In this document: piece after piece, positions 7,904 to 17,602 of the stretch
How positions within the stretch are numbered: position 1 is the first letter of the stretch
Layout: each line of letters begins with the position of its first letter
Made by a program: the position numbers and the translations under genes
NCBI RefSeq assembly: GCF_002162315.1
Contig: NZ_CP021416.1
Span: forward strand, 868,001 to 932,000
DNA from: Sulfurospirillum diekertiae
GTDB taxonomy: Bacteria > Campylobacterota > Campylobacteria > Campylobacterales > Sulfurospirillaceae
Length of the DNA: 64,000 nucleotides
Reading direction: 5' to 3'
The notes under the pieces: model-generated
What the model saw: only the letters and a program-made list of their open reading frames with translations
The model's database searches: none
What the model was told of the DNA's origin: nothing

Positions 7904-9560
7904 ACTCTTACTTTTACTGCTTGTGTGTATCACCTTTGGTTGGGCACAAGAGTGGAAAAATCCTTTTTATTACCGTAGTGATGATACCACTTCGGTACTC
8001 ATTAATGAGCGTGTGGCAGGCTCTCACATCAAAGTCTTTTTACCCACGATGCCTTACTTGTACGTCTCAAAACTGGTCAATGGCACACTGGTTCGCTCCA
8101 GTGGCAACCATGAAGGGTGGGAGTATATGATGGCAACATCGTATAAAAAGATAGACGATCTCACCTATGAATTTTCCTTGAGAAAAGGAGTACTTTTTCA
8201 AGATGGAACGCCGTTTAACGCCGATTCTGTAGTGGAAAATTTTACCTATTTTATGCAAGATCCTGTGGTTTATTCGGATATTCATAAGAGACTTAAAGGT
8301 GTGAGTAAAGTGGATGATCATACCATTCGTATTCACCTGTATAAACCTTACGGACTGCTCTTTAGCGATCTGACTTCTATCAATCTGTACACATCCGCCT
8401 ACCTCAAACGTTATGGGTGGAGCACGAAAGAGGGCTCTACATGTAACAGTATGCAAGCACCTGGACCTTATGGACTGGGACCGTATATTTTAAAACAAGG
8501 CTACGCAACAGGGCGGTTTCAAACGCCTATTTTAGAGCTTCAAGCCAATCCAAACTATTATGAAGCGGGGTTGCCTTACATTGAGAATGTAACTATCTAT
8601 ACAGAACTGACATCTGCCCAATCGGTCAGTATGGCGTTGGAGGAAGAGCGTTTAGATATAACACCGATTCCTTTTAATAAAAAAGTAGAGACCGTTCTTT
8701 CTAAGTATGCAAGACTTTATACGAAACCTTCAACGCACAGTATCTCGATCTATTTTAACTTGCTTAAGCCCAACAGTAAGCTAAGAGACCAAAAAATACG
8801 CATTGCACTCAATAAAGCGGTCAATCAAGCTAATTTGCTCAATTTTGTCTATAAAAAAGAGGGTGAACTCGCACCCACAGAAGCTTCGGTGAATTATCGC
8901 TCTGTGAAACTGGCAACGGCAAACCTTCAAACCTGGGGTGAACGTGCACTTCATAATCCAGACGAGGAGAAGGAACTTAAAGCGATTTTGAATGGGTTGG
9001 AGCTGGATGTCATTACGATGGATCGTTTTATGTTTTTATGGCGAGGCATTGAGTATCAGCTCAAAAAATACGGCGTAACCCTTCACTACACTACAACACC
9101 CAATGAAAAAGAGATCTATGAGCAACTCCTCACCAACAGAGAGTCCCCCAAAAAATGGGATATTTTAACATGGGGTAATGACGACTGGAGCAGTAACAAT
9201 CCTTGGACGGCTTTCTTTGCGTACCGCATCTCCGATAAATGGTCGGCGATTGATAAAGACGATGTGATGCAAGGCTACATCGAACATTTTTTTGATGTTG
9301 AATTTCAAAGCAAGGCTTTTGATGAGGTAGTAGCACAAATTGTCAAGCGTGCGTATGAAAAAGCGTATATGCTTTTTGTTCCATCCCCCAATATTGTTTT
9401 AGCGGTCAATAAAGAAGTACGTTATGAGCCTTCATCGGTTTTATTGATGCCTCTGTGGAAGGCAAAGCTGACCAAATATCACTGGTCGATCAGAGGCAAT
9501 GCGGCGTATCCAAAAGAGCGCGAAGCACCCATGTTACCTTTAAGGTTTGATTATGATTAA
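7890..9560 (+). CDS. Family 5 periplasmic solute-binding protein in a two-component operon
   Basis: The frame is open upstream, but a Leu-rich signal peptide (LRCARLLLLLLVCITFGWAQ) begins at TTG 7890, giving 556 residues and a 14-bp overlap with the regulator. The mature protein has the SBP_bac_5 layout: SYKKIDDLTYEFSLRKGVLFQDGTPFNADSV near the start, the Ile-Arg-Ile-Ala-Leu-Asn-Lys-Ala segment in the middle and a nickel/peptide-binder-like C-lobe. No ABC permease or ATPase is nearby. Being between a regulator and a kinase, it most likely presents a ligand to the kinase, as TorT does for TorS, though TorT belongs to another binding-protein family. Confidence 0.85.
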   Translation: MRCARLLLLLLVCITFGWAQEWKNPFYYRSDDTTSVLINERVAGSHIKVFLPTMPYLYVSKLVNGTLVRSSGNHEGWEYMMATSYKKIDDLTYEFSLRKGVLFQDGTPFNADSVVENFTYFMQDPVVYSDIHKRLKGVSKVDDHTIRIHLYKPYGLLFSDLTSINLYTSAYLKRYGWSTKEGSTCNSMQAPGPYGLGPYILKQGYATGRFQTPILELQANPNYYEAGLPYIENVTIYTELTSAQSVSMALEEERLDITPIPFNKKVETVLSKYARLYTKPSTHSISIYFNLLKPNSKLRDQKIRIALNKAVNQANLLNFVYKKEGELAPTEASVNYRSVKLATANLQTWGERALHNPDEEKELKAILNGLELDVITMDRFMFLWRGIEYQLKKYGVTLHYTTTPNEKEIYEQLLTNRESPKKWDILTWGNDDWSSNNPWTAFFAYRISDKWSAIDKDDVMQGYIEHFFDVEFQSKAFDEVVAQIVKRAYEKAYMLFVPSPNIVLAVNKEVRYEPSSVLLMPLWKAKLTKYHWSIRGNAAYPKEREAPMLPLRFDYD

Positions 9561-11217
9561 GTATCTTTCCATGCGTTATAAATTTTTTCTGATGGCATCT
9601 TTAGGCATTTGTGCGATTGTCACGCTCTCTTTTTTAGCGTTTGACATTACCAACAAAGGCGTGGTCAATGTCAACAATGTCTTTGAAGGCTCCAAGCGGG
9701 TTCAAACGATTCAGCAAACCTACATTTTGCCGCTGTTTAAGCTTCGCGAACAATCTCTCTCACTCATTATGGCGCCGAATGAAGACTTGCGTAAAGATAT
9801 TCTCAAAAAAATCAACGAGATGCACACACAAATGGAAGAGCCCTTTAGCAAACTGCCTGCGACGCTCTATTATCAGTGGAAAAACTATGTCACACTCATC
9901 TTAGCCAACCAAGCCTACCTCAAAGATGACTTTGAAGAGGGGGCGTTTATCAATGCCAATACCTCTGAGCGTGACCAATTTTATGCCCTCATGGATTCTT
10001 TGGAAGTCTTGCAGCAAAACGAGCTGACACACTCTTCAGAGACCTATGCCAAAGCCAATAAAGAAGCGATCAATTCGCGTTATTTTATTGCCACTTGGTT
10101 GATTATTATTGTACTTTTAACCTTTATGGTAGGCTTTTTCATTGCCAAAAATATTGTTGATTCTATTTTACATGTAAGGCATGGATTAAGAGAGTTTTTT
10201 GACTACCTCAAGTCTCCTTCCACCGAAGAAGCCACGCGTATTCACATTCCACTGATGAACAAAGATGAGTTGGGTGATATGGCACGCCAGATCAATCAAA
10301 ATATTGAAATTATTCAAGCCAATTTGGAACAAGACAGCAAACTCATTGAAGATGCGACCCATGTCGTAGAAGATTTAAAATTAGGCAATCTGAACCGTAG
10401 GCTGGTGGCTTCAGGCAATTCCGATCAGCTTAACTTACTCAAAGCCGTGATGAATGAGATGCTGGATAATTTGGAGCTTCGTATTCAGCAGGAGATCGAT
10501 GAGCGCACCCGTCAAGAGCAGCTCTTAATTCAGCAAAGTAAACTCGCTGCCATGGGCAATATGATCGGCAATATTGCCCATCAGTGGAGACAACCTCTTG
10601 GAGAAATCAACGCACTGTTGATGATCATTCAAGTGAGACAACATTTTGATGACTTTAATGAAGCCTTTTTAACGGAAAAAATCGAAGAATGTAACCGCAT
10701 TACCGCGTACATGTCCAACACGATCAGTGACTTTCAAAACTTCTTTAAACCTTCCAAAGATAAAGAGATTTTTGAAATCAATAATGCCTGTGAGCGAGCA
10801 AGTTCCATCATTCAGGCCTCGCTTCGTTATCACTCGATAGAATTTTCGTTTAATGCTACCAAAGAGATAAAAGTGCTTGGCTATCCTAACGAATTTGCGC
10901 AAGCGCTGTTAAACATACTTTCTAATGCAAAAGATGTTTTAACCGACAGGCAGATCGAAAATCCTTTTATTCATATGAGTGTCAAAAATGGGGAACAATA
11001 CACGCTCATTAAAATCGAAGACAATGGCGGTGGTATTGCTGAAGAGTATTTGGAACGTATTTTTGAGCCATATTTTACAACCAAACACGCGAAGCAAGGT
11101 ACGGGAATTGGTCTTTATATGACCAAAATGATCATTGAAAACAATATGAATGGCATTGTGACCGTTAGCAACACAGAGCATGGTGCACTCTTTACAATCA
11201 AAATAAAGCACCATTAA
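9553..11217 (+). CDS. Membrane histidine kinase of the first pair
   Basis: Start ATG 9553 overlaps the binding-protein stop by 8 bp and has AAGG upstream. 554 residues: membrane helix at about 10-30, a periplasmic helical domain to about 180, a second helix, HAMP, then the phospho-acceptor region [14 protein letters not shown] and an ATPase domain with NILSNAKD (N box), EDNGGGI (G1) and GTGIGLYM (G2). The HQWRQPL form of the H box is common in Campylobacterota. The periplasmic domain is a plausible docking site for the upstream binding protein. A TACATGTA site at 10167 encodes Leu-His-Val after the second helix. Confidence 0.92.
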   Translation: MIKYLSMRYKFFLMASLGICAIVTLSFLAFDITNKGVVNVNNVFEGSKRVQTIQQTYILPLFKLREQSLSLIMAPNEDLRKDILKKINEMHTQMEEPFSKLPATLYYQWKNYVTLILANQAYLKDDFEEGAFINANTSERDQFYALMDSLEVLQQNELTHSSETYAKANKEAINSRYFIATWLIIIVLLTFMVGFFIAKNIVDSILHVRHGLREFFDYLKSPSTEEATRIHIPLMNKDELGDMARQINQNIEIIQANLEQDSKLIEDATHVVEDLKLGNLNRRLVASGNSDQLNLLKAVMNEMLDNLELRIQQEIDERTRQEQLLIQQSKLAAMGNMIGNIAHQWRQPLGEINALLMIIQVRQHFDDFNEAFLTEKIEECNRITAYMSNTISDFQNFFKPSKDKEIFEINNACERASSIIQASLRYHSIEFSFNATKEIKVLGYPNEFAQALLNILSNAKDVLTDRQIENPFIHMSVKNGEQYTLIKIEDNGGGIAEEYLERIFEPYFTTKHAKQGTGIGLYMTKMIIENNMNGIVTVSNTEHGALFTIKIKHH

Positions 11218-11523
11218 ACATAAATTGTTTTTGTGGAGTGTGTACCAAAATAAAAATCTTTATACTTTTTTTATACTTTTCATTTAGTATTTTCACGGTA
11301 CTATAAAGTGAAAAATGGATCATTGATGTTCTAAATAAATTCTCATACATTGTAAAAAAAATTTAGAAATATGTATTTGGTATATAGATATTAATCAGGT
11401 AAGTCAAGGAGTATAAATTTGGATTTATCGTTAATGATTTGTTTTGATAAAAAACATAGGAGTGAAACAATTGAAATTGTATGATAGACTAAGGGGCTTT
11501 TACACTTTTAATCAAGTTGAATC
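11218..11523 (+). promoter_or_regulatory. Intergenic control region with two exact TTTATACTTTT tandem repeats
   Basis: This 306-bp gap holds two abutting 11-bp copies of TTTATACTTTT (11259-11269 and 11270-11280) and a related TTTTACACTTTT at 11498-11509, 14 bp before the kinase start. The same box recurs three times before the cytochrome/reductase operon at 14318-14352. This suggests autoregulation by the regulator encoded at 13559. No ORF of note and no RNA gene were seen; the rest is AT-rich. Confidence 0.55.
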
Positions 11524-13566
11524 ATGAATTATTTTAAACGAAAATACCTATCGACTATTTTATTTATTCTTGTTTTCTTCTTTTTAACCTTTGCCTATAT
11601 CGTTCTTGTTTTTATCAACTATGATGCTAACAAAACGATGATGCAAGAACTCGTTAAGACAAATCAATTGAATATTGTCAAAGGTTATAAGCGTCAAATT
11701 GATGAATGGCTTTCTGTTAAAAAGCGTATTGTCTCTTCTGCCTCGACCTTTTTAGAAAAGTTAGATCCTAAAAAAAACTACCACGACATTAGACAAATTT
11801 TACAAAGTGCTATTACAACAGGGGAATTTCGAAGTGTTTATATTGGTTATGCCAATGATTCTTTTATTACGGGTATTAATTGGATAGCGCCGTTAAATTA
11901 TTTTCCTACCGAGCGACCATGGTATAAGGTAGGAAAAGAGCGCCAAAGTATTGCTATTACACTACCTTATATTGATTCCGACCTTTTAAAAGAAGTGGTT
12001 TCCATTGTTTCTCCTATCTATAATCACAATAATGGAGAGTTAATGGCTGTTCTCTCAAGTGATTTGATTTTAGATTCTATTCAAAAAGAGATACTTTCTA
12101 TAAATTTACCCTTTAACGGGTTTGCATTTCTTGTCAGTAAAAACGGAAAAATTCTTGTGAGTCCTGATGGATTTAGCGAACAAAAGTGTAATGGCTGTGA
12201 GCCTGCAATCTCTGCTATCCTTTCAAATAATGAGATGGTTGGAACGACAACGTATGGATACAATGGAAAAAAATATTTGGTCTTTTATGAACCTTTGGAA
12301 AATAGTGATTGGATTTTTGCGACTGTATTGAATGAGGAGAGTATCTTTGGGGAACTCAATGAGCAACTCTTTCAAAATGTCATTATGGCGGTCAGCTTTA
12401 GTGTATTTGGTATTTTAGGACTACTCTTGTTTCTCTTTTTATCGCGAAAAATATTTGAGCATAAACGGCTTTTAGATTCTTTTGCACATAGCAGTAGTCA
12501 TGCAATGGCAATTATTGATAAACACAAAAATGTTCTTTTAATCAATGACCCACTGAGAAAATTATTAGCAATCAATGAATCCATAGAACTGGGTGATTCC
12601 ATTACCCAGTTAAAAGAGATAGCGGGAAATATAGAATTACTTCAAACGCTTATTGAAGCAGTACATGAGGTCATGGATTGTACATTTAATGCAAAAATTA
12701 TTAAAATACCTAATAATGATACGACTGAGTGCCTTTTAGTTCAAATCATGCCTATTATTGAAAAAGGTTCAAAAATAGAAGGTTGCATTTTAACGATTAA
12801 TGATATTACCAATGAATACCGCCTAGAAACGCATGCAAAAGAGCATGAACAAATTATGATTCAGCACAGTAAAATGGCTGCTATGGGCGAAATGGTAGGA
12901 GCTATTACGCATCAGTGGCGGCAACCACTAGCAGCACTTTTGGTTTTGATGGGAATGTTAAGAATTCAAGTTAAAGACAAAATTATCAGTGAAGATAGAT
13001 TGATAGAGAGTTTTGATAAAGCCGTTGAAATTGTAAAGTTTATGGAACTAACGCTACAAGCATTTAAATCATTTTATAAAACAGGGCAAGAAAAAGAGTA
13101 TTTTGACAGCGCCACTGTTGTTGAAGAAGTCGTCAGTATCATGAAACCCATAGCGCGTATTCATAATATTGATCTTTCCTTTATTTATGATTACAAAAAA
13201 GATTATCCAATGTTTTCATACTCTAATTATGTGAAACAAATTTTAGTTAATCTCATTTCCAATGCAAAAGATGCCATTTTAGAAAAAAACAGCACATCAG
13301 CTGAGGGGCATATCATCATTACTTTAGATGAAACATCTGAATGTTATGTCATTCGAGTTGAAGATGATGGTGTTGGTATTCAAAAAGGATTTGAAGAAAA
13401 ACTTTTTAAAGAAATGCAAACGACGAAAGGTCATAAAGGTACAGGGCATGGTCTTTATTTGTGTAAATTGTTGATTGAAAATAAGTTAAATGGTACGATT
13501 AAGATCATTTCTTATGCCAATCCTACTGTATTTGAATTGACTTTCTTAAAGGAAATTAATGGATAA
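11524..13566 (+). CDS. Cache- and PAS-containing histidine kinase (second pair)
   Basis: 680 residues. A first membrane helix (about 12-33) and a second near 285-305 flank a periplasmic dCache-like domain (WIAPLNYFPTERPWYKVGKE and YIDSDLLKEVVSIVSPIYN are typical). A PAS-like segment follows at about 320-430. The kinase core has ITHQWRQPLAALL, NLISNAKDAI, EDDGVGI and GTGHGLYLC. The ribosome site before the ATG is weak. The gene overlaps its regulator by 8 bp. Codon use is visibly more AT-rich than in the first kinase, in line with a separately acquired module. Confidence 0.9.
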   Translation: MNYFKRKYLSTILFILVFFFLTFAYIVLVFINYDANKTMMQELVKTNQLNIVKGYKRQIDEWLSVKKRIVSSASTFLEKLDPKKNYHDIRQILQSAITTGEFRSVYIGYANDSFITGINWIAPLNYFPTERPWYKVGKERQSIAITLPYIDSDLLKEVVSIVSPIYNHNNGELMAVLSSDLILDSIQKEILSINLPFNGFAFLVSKNGKILVSPDGFSEQKCNGCEPAISAILSNNEMVGTTTYGYNGKKYLVFYEPLENSDWIFATVLNEESIFGELNEQLFQNVIMAVSFSVFGILGLLLFLFLSRKIFEHKRLLDSFAHSSSHAMAIIDKHKNVLLINDPLRKLLAINESIELGDSITQLKEIAGNIELLQTLIEAVHEVMDCTFNAKIIKIPNNDTTECLLVQIMPIIEKGSKIEGCILTINDITNEYRLETHAKEHEQIMIQHSKMAAMGEMVGAITHQWRQPLAALLVLMGMLRIQVKDKIISEDRLIESFDKAVEIVKFMELTLQAFKSFYKTGQEKEYFDSATVVEEVVSIMKPIARIHNIDLSFIYDYKKDYPMFSYSNYVKQILVNLISNAKDAILEKNSTSAEGHIIITLDETSECYVIRVEDDGVGIQKGFEEKLFKEMQTTKGHKGTGHGLYLCKLLIENKLNGTIKIISYANPTVFELTFLKEING

Positions 13567-14269
13567 GAGTGTCTTAAAGCGGTTTAACGATTTGCGTATT
13601 TTGTTAGTTGAAGATGACGATCTATTGCGAGGCATTGTTTTTGATGCGTTAAGCCTTTATTGCCAAGATGTAAAATGTGCAAGAGATGGCGAAGAGGGAT
13701 TATCGTGTTTTCATAGTGGAAATTTTAATGTCATTATTACGGATATTAATTTGCCTAAGATGAGTGGACTTGCTATGGCACGAGAAATTCGCAAAGTCAA
13801 TTCAGAAATCTCCATCATTATTTTAACGGCGTATGATACTTCTGATAATATATATGCTTCTATCGATATTTGTGCATGTGCTTTTTTACATAAGCCATTT
13901 GAGTTAGAACAACTTTACAACACATTACTCATGTGTGTCGGAAAAATTGTATCAACCAATCAATGGCTTGATTTGTCGCGAGGCTTCTCTTATAACATTA
14001 AACTCAAAGAGCTTTTTTTTGAGGACAAAGAGATTCATCTTACAAAAAATGAGTCACGATTATTGTCTATTTTGATTGATCATGTGGGTAAAACTGTTAG
14101 TTTTGAAAATATTGAGGGGAATGTTTGGTACGATAAAAGTGCTACGCCTGAAACCATCCGAATGCATATCAATAAACTCCGTTCTAAAACGTATTATGAA
14201 CTTATTGAAAATATACAAGGCTATGGATATAAGCTTCTCCCCAAAGGAAACCTTCCTTTAGAAAAATAA
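13559..14269 (+). CDS. OmpR-family response regulator (second pair)
   Basis: 236 residues; receiver domain with EDDD near residue 18, phospho-acceptor Asp in VIITDINLPKMSG and Lys in FLHKPF; winged-helix domain in the last 100 residues (TPETIRMHINKLRSKTYYELIENIQGYGYKLL). It overlaps the kinase gene by 8 bp and lies 112 bp upstream of the cytochrome/reductase operon. That operon carries three copies of an 11-bp direct repeat which is the natural candidate site for this protein. Confidence 0.92.
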   Translation: MDKSVLKRFNDLRILLVEDDDLLRGIVFDALSLYCQDVKCARDGEEGLSCFHSGNFNVIITDINLPKMSGLAMAREIRKVNSEISIIILTAYDTSDNIYASIDICACAFLHKPFELEQLYNTLLMCVGKIVSTNQWLDLSRGFSYNIKLKELFFEDKEIHLTKNESRLLSILIDHVGKTVSFENIEGNVWYDKSATPETIRMHINKLRSKTYYELIENIQGYGYKLLPKGNLPLEK

Positions 14270-14317
14270 TTCTTCTTTTTCCAATCACTCGATTCCTTTC
14301 AGATTATTCCCCTAATA

Positions 14318-14352
14318 TTTATACTTTCTTTACACTTTTTTTTTACACTTTT
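14318..14352 (+). promoter_or_regulatory. Three TTTAYACTTTY boxes before the cytochrome/reductase operon
   Basis: TTTATACTTTC (14318), TTTACACTTTT (14329) and TTTACACTTTT (14342) are direct repeats 11 and 13 bp apart, 30 bp before the ATG at 14382. They match the two tandem boxes at 11259-11280. Direct repeats near one helical turn are the usual target of OmpR-type dimers. Confidence 0.55.
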
Positions 14353-14381
14353 CTTGAAATTCAATTACAAGGAGATAGCGT

Positions 14382-14972
14382 ATGAAAAAAGATGTAGGGT
14401 TGAAAGCACTACTTTGTTTGAGTGCTTTACTGATCGTTTCTTCAATGAATGCGGCAGATGTTTTTCCCAAAACAACACTTGAGTTGACAAGTGATTCTGG
14501 AGAAGCACTAGGGAGCATAACGCCAGGAACAAAGCTTACCAAACTTGATGAAAAGAACGATAAGAGTTTCGTTATGGTAAGTGGTTGGAGTGCATATGGG
14601 GAAGAGAGTGTTATCTTTCAAAATATTGGGCAAAGAGTTGTGTATGCACTTTTAAAACCGAATGCTTTTAAAGATATTGAAAAAGGTCAAAGTAAAACCG
14701 ATGACTATGATGCCGAATGGATACCCAGCCAAATTAAAGGATGGGTCAAGAATTCAGACTTAGCCTCTAATCAAGAAGATGTTTGGAAAGAAGGTGCCAA
14801 ACTGTTTGGTGAACGATGTGGCTCTTGCCACCAAGCGCACCCATCCGATGAATTTACCGTCAATCAATGGCCTAATATTATCAAAGCAATGAAAGATCGA
14901 GCAGGACTTTTACCAGAGCAACAATGGCAATTAACGAAATATATGCAAGCTCATGCAAAAGATGCAAAGTAA
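14382..14972 (+). CDS. Monoheme c-type cytochrome, electron donor to the adjacent reductase
   Basis: 196 residues with a signal peptide (about 1-24) and a single heme site CGSCHQAH near residue 146; the last 50 residues form a short cytochrome fold resembling the C-terminal domain of TorC. The first 120 residues are beta-rich with no recognised motif. The same pair, a monoheme cytochrome ahead of a TorA homologue, is known in Campylobacter jejuni (Cj0265c-Cj0264c), where it supports TMAO/DMSO respiration. Strong AAGGAG site. The gene ends 10 bp before the reductase start. Confidence 0.85.
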   Translation: MKKDVGLKALLCLSALLIVSSMNAADVFPKTTLELTSDSGEALGSITPGTKLTKLDEKNDKSFVMVSGWSAYGEESVIFQNIGQRVVYALLKPNAFKDIEKGQSKTDDYDAEWIPSQIKGWVKNSDLASNQEDVWKEGAKLFGERCGSCHQAHPSDEFTVNQWPNIIKAMKDRAGLLPEQQWQLTKYMQAHAKDAK

Positions 14973-14982
14973 GGAGATGAAA

Positions 14983-17451
14983 ATGAAAAATAATTCTAGA
15001 AGAGATTTTCTTAAAACAAGTCTTATGGGTAGTGCCGCTGTTGTTGGTAGCGTCAAGAGTTTAAATGCTATTGATATTGCTAGTGGACCTATTTTAAATG
15101 AGTCACAAAAATTTAGTGCAACACACTTTGGTGCTTTTAAAGCCTATATAAAAGGTGATCAGTTTACAGGCGTGAGTGATTTTGTGGATGATGCTTCCCC
15201 TACGCCTATGATACAAGCACTCCCTTCACGTACCTATGCTCCAACACGCGTGAAATACCCATATGTGCGAGAAGGTTTCCTCAAAAAAGGACATCAAAGC
15301 GATACTTCTAAAAGAGGCAGTGAAAAATTTGTACGTGTTTCTTGGGATGTAGCATTAGATCTTGTGGCTAAAGAAGTGATGCGTGTGCAAAGTACCTACG
15401 GTTATAAAAGCATTTATGCGGGTAGTTATGGTTGGTTTTGTGTTGGAAAACTCAATAATCCACAACGCCTTATGAACCGCATGATGAAAATTGCAGGTGG
15501 ATATGTGGGGAGAGCGGGTGATTATTCTACCGGTGCTGCTCAGGTCATTATGCCTCATGTTTTGGGAACCAATGAAGTCTATGAGCAACAAACATCATGG
15601 GACATGGTTCTTAAACATGCTAAAAATGTTATTTTTTGGGGTGCTGATCCTATGACAACAAACCAAATTGCATGGGAAATACCAGCGCATGAATCCTACA
15701 GTTATATGAGTGAACTAAAAAAACTCAGTGATGCTAATAAAATTAATGTTATGTCTGTTGATCCTGTCGCAAATGATACCCAGCGTTATTTTGAGGGCGA
15801 ACATATTCGTGTTAGACCCAATACAGATGTTGCTATGATGTTGGGAATGGCGTATCATCTTTATAGTAATAAACTTTACGATCATGAATTTATCAAAAAA
15901 TACACGGTTGGATTTAAACAATTTGAGCAGTACCTGATCGGCGAAAAAGACAATACTCCAAAAACTCCTGAATGGGCAGAGCGAATTTGTGGTGTTTCAG
16001 CCAGTACAATCAAAAAATTTGCTGAAAAACTTATGAAAGAGCGTTCTTTATTGATGGCAGGTTGGGCAACACAAAGAGCCGATCACGGTGAACAATTCCA
16101 TTGGATGATGGTGACACTTTGTGCCATGTTAGGACAAATAGGGCTTCCTGGTGGAGGCTTTGGCTTTAGTTACCATTATTCAGGCGGTGGAACACCAACA
16201 GCGGATGCTCCGGGTCTTACGGGTATTTCTACTAATATTGTCAGTGATAAAGAAGGACCTTGGACCAAGTATAAACCCTTTAATATCCCTGCCGCAAAAG
16301 TCGTTGATATGATTGCTAATCCTGGTAAAAAAATTGCATTTAATGGTAAAGAGATTGTATATCCTGATATTAAAATGGTTTATTGGGCGGGCGGAAATCC
16401 TTTTCATCATCATCAAGATCGAAATGCAATGCTTAAAGCATGGAAAAAATTAGAAACGGTCATTGTTCATGAGCCTTTTTGGACATCAACAGCACGTATG
16501 GCAGATATCATTCTTCCCGCAACGACTGAAATAGAGCGTAACGATATTGAGAGAATTGGGGATTACTCATCAACGCACTTCCTTGCACTTCAACAAGGTA
16601 TTGAGCCAGTGGGCGAATCAAAAAATGACTTTGAAATTTGTCGTGAAATCTGTAAACGATGGGGTTATGAAAAAGAATTCACGGAAGATAAAACGCCAAT
16701 GCAATGGTTAGAGCAATTTTATAGTGAAGCTCTTTCTCAAGGTCTTGAAAAAAATATCACCATTCCAAAATTTGAAGAATTTTGGAAGCAAGGTTATATC
16801 AAATTTACAACACCTCAATCGGCAAAAGAATTTGTTAGACATGCTGATTTTAGGGAAAATCCTATGTTAAATCCATTAGGAACACCTTCTGGAAAAATAG
16901 AGATTTTCTCAAAGGTGGTTGATAGTTTCAAATATGATGATTGTAAAGGTCATCCTATGTGGTTTGAGCCAATTGAATGGTTAGGAAGTCATAAAGCTAA
17001 AAAAACATCATTACATGTGCTTTCTCCTCATCCAAAGTATCGATTACACTCTCAACTAAGCAATACATGGCTGAGAGATCTTTACGAAGTGAGTGGAAGA
17101 GAACCTATTTGGATTAACCCTGAGGATGCTAAAAAAAGAGGCATCAAAAATGGGGATGTTGTTAAAGTCTTTAATGAAAGGGGCACAACACTTGCAGGAG
17201 CTATTGTAACGCAGGCTGTATCGCAAGGTGTCCTTCGAATGTGTGAGGGCGGATGGTATGACCCTATGGAGCCTGGTAAAATTGGAACAATGTGTAAGCA
17301 TGGTGATGTCAATCAGTTAACACTTGATAAAGGAACCTCTAGCCTTGCACAGGGCAATATTGCCAATACTGCCTTGGCTGAGATCGAAAAATACACAGGT
17401 GAAATTCCTGCCATCACGATTTTTGATGAACCAAAAATTGCAAGAAAATAA
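14983..17451 (+). CDS. TMAO/DMSO reductase family molybdoenzyme (TorA/DorA type)
   Basis: The AAGGAG at 14971 points to ATG 14983, giving 822 residues with twin-arginine signal SRRDFLK (5-11). There is no FeS Cys motif, as expected for this single-subunit periplasmic group. The Mo ligand is Ser182 in GDYSTGAAQ. Upstream, GSYGW places Tyr149 and Trp151 as in DMSO reductase (Tyr114/Trp116 of Rhodobacter DorA); E. coli TorA lacks the Tyr. The enzyme may thus accept sulfoxides as well as TMAO. It takes electrons from the preceding cytochrome. A clear terminator follows. Confidence 0.9.
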   Translation: MKNNSRRDFLKTSLMGSAAVVGSVKSLNAIDIASGPILNESQKFSATHFGAFKAYIKGDQFTGVSDFVDDASPTPMIQALPSRTYAPTRVKYPYVREGFLKKGHQSDTSKRGSEKFVRVSWDVALDLVAKEVMRVQSTYGYKSIYAGSYGWFCVGKLNNPQRLMNRMMKIAGGYVGRAGDYSTGAAQVIMPHVLGTNEVYEQQTSWDMVLKHAKNVIFWGADPMTTNQIAWEIPAHESYSYMSELKKLSDANKINVMSVDPVANDTQRYFEGEHIRVRPNTDVAMMLGMAYHLYSNKLYDHEFIKKYTVGFKQFEQYLIGEKDNTPKTPEWAERICGVSASTIKKFAEKLMKERSLLMAGWATQRADHGEQFHWMMVTLCAMLGQIGLPGGGFGFSYHYSGGGTPTADAPGLTGISTNIVSDKEGPWTKYKPFNIPAAKVVDMIANPGKKIAFNGKEIVYPDIKMVYWAGGNPFHHHQDRNAMLKAWKKLETVIVHEPFWTSTARMADIILPATTEIERNDIERIGDYSSTHFLALQQGIEPVGESKNDFEICREICKRWGYEKEFTEDKTPMQWLEQFYSEALSQGLEKNITIPKFEEFWKQGYIKFTTPQSAKEFVRHADFRENPMLNPLGTPSGKIEIFSKVVDSFKYDDCKGHPMWFEPIEWLGSHKAKKTSLHVLSPHPKYRLHSQLSNTWLRDLYEVSGREPIWINPEDAKKRGIKNGDVVKVFNERGTTLAGAIVTQAVSQGVLRMCEGGWYDPMEPGKIGTMCKHGDVNQLTLDKGTSSLAQGNIANTALAEIEKYTGEIPAITIFDEPKIARK

Positions 17452-17461
17452 TTTCTATACT

Positions 17462-17485
17462 AAGTAGCCTTTTATAAGGCTACTT
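17462..17485 (+). terminator. Rho-independent terminator after the reductase
   Basis: AAGTAGCCTT and AAGGCTACTT form a perfect 10-bp stem around TTAT, 10 bp after the stop, followed by a short pyrimidine tract (CTTCTT). It ends the kinase-reductase module. Confidence 0.85.
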
Positions 17486-17602
17486 CTTCTTGAGATAAAT
17501 TTATTCTCAAAAAAATCGCAAAAATTATTGATTTTGTTTCCTTAACATTTTTTGCCATTTTTTTTTAATATCATTCATTTCAAAATTATTAAGGAGTATC
17601 AA

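Noticed and set aside
14953-14982. Upstream in-frame starts for the TorA-like enzyme
   Set aside because: They overlap the cytochrome gene and would push the twin-arginine motif away from the N-terminus; AAGGAG points to 14983.
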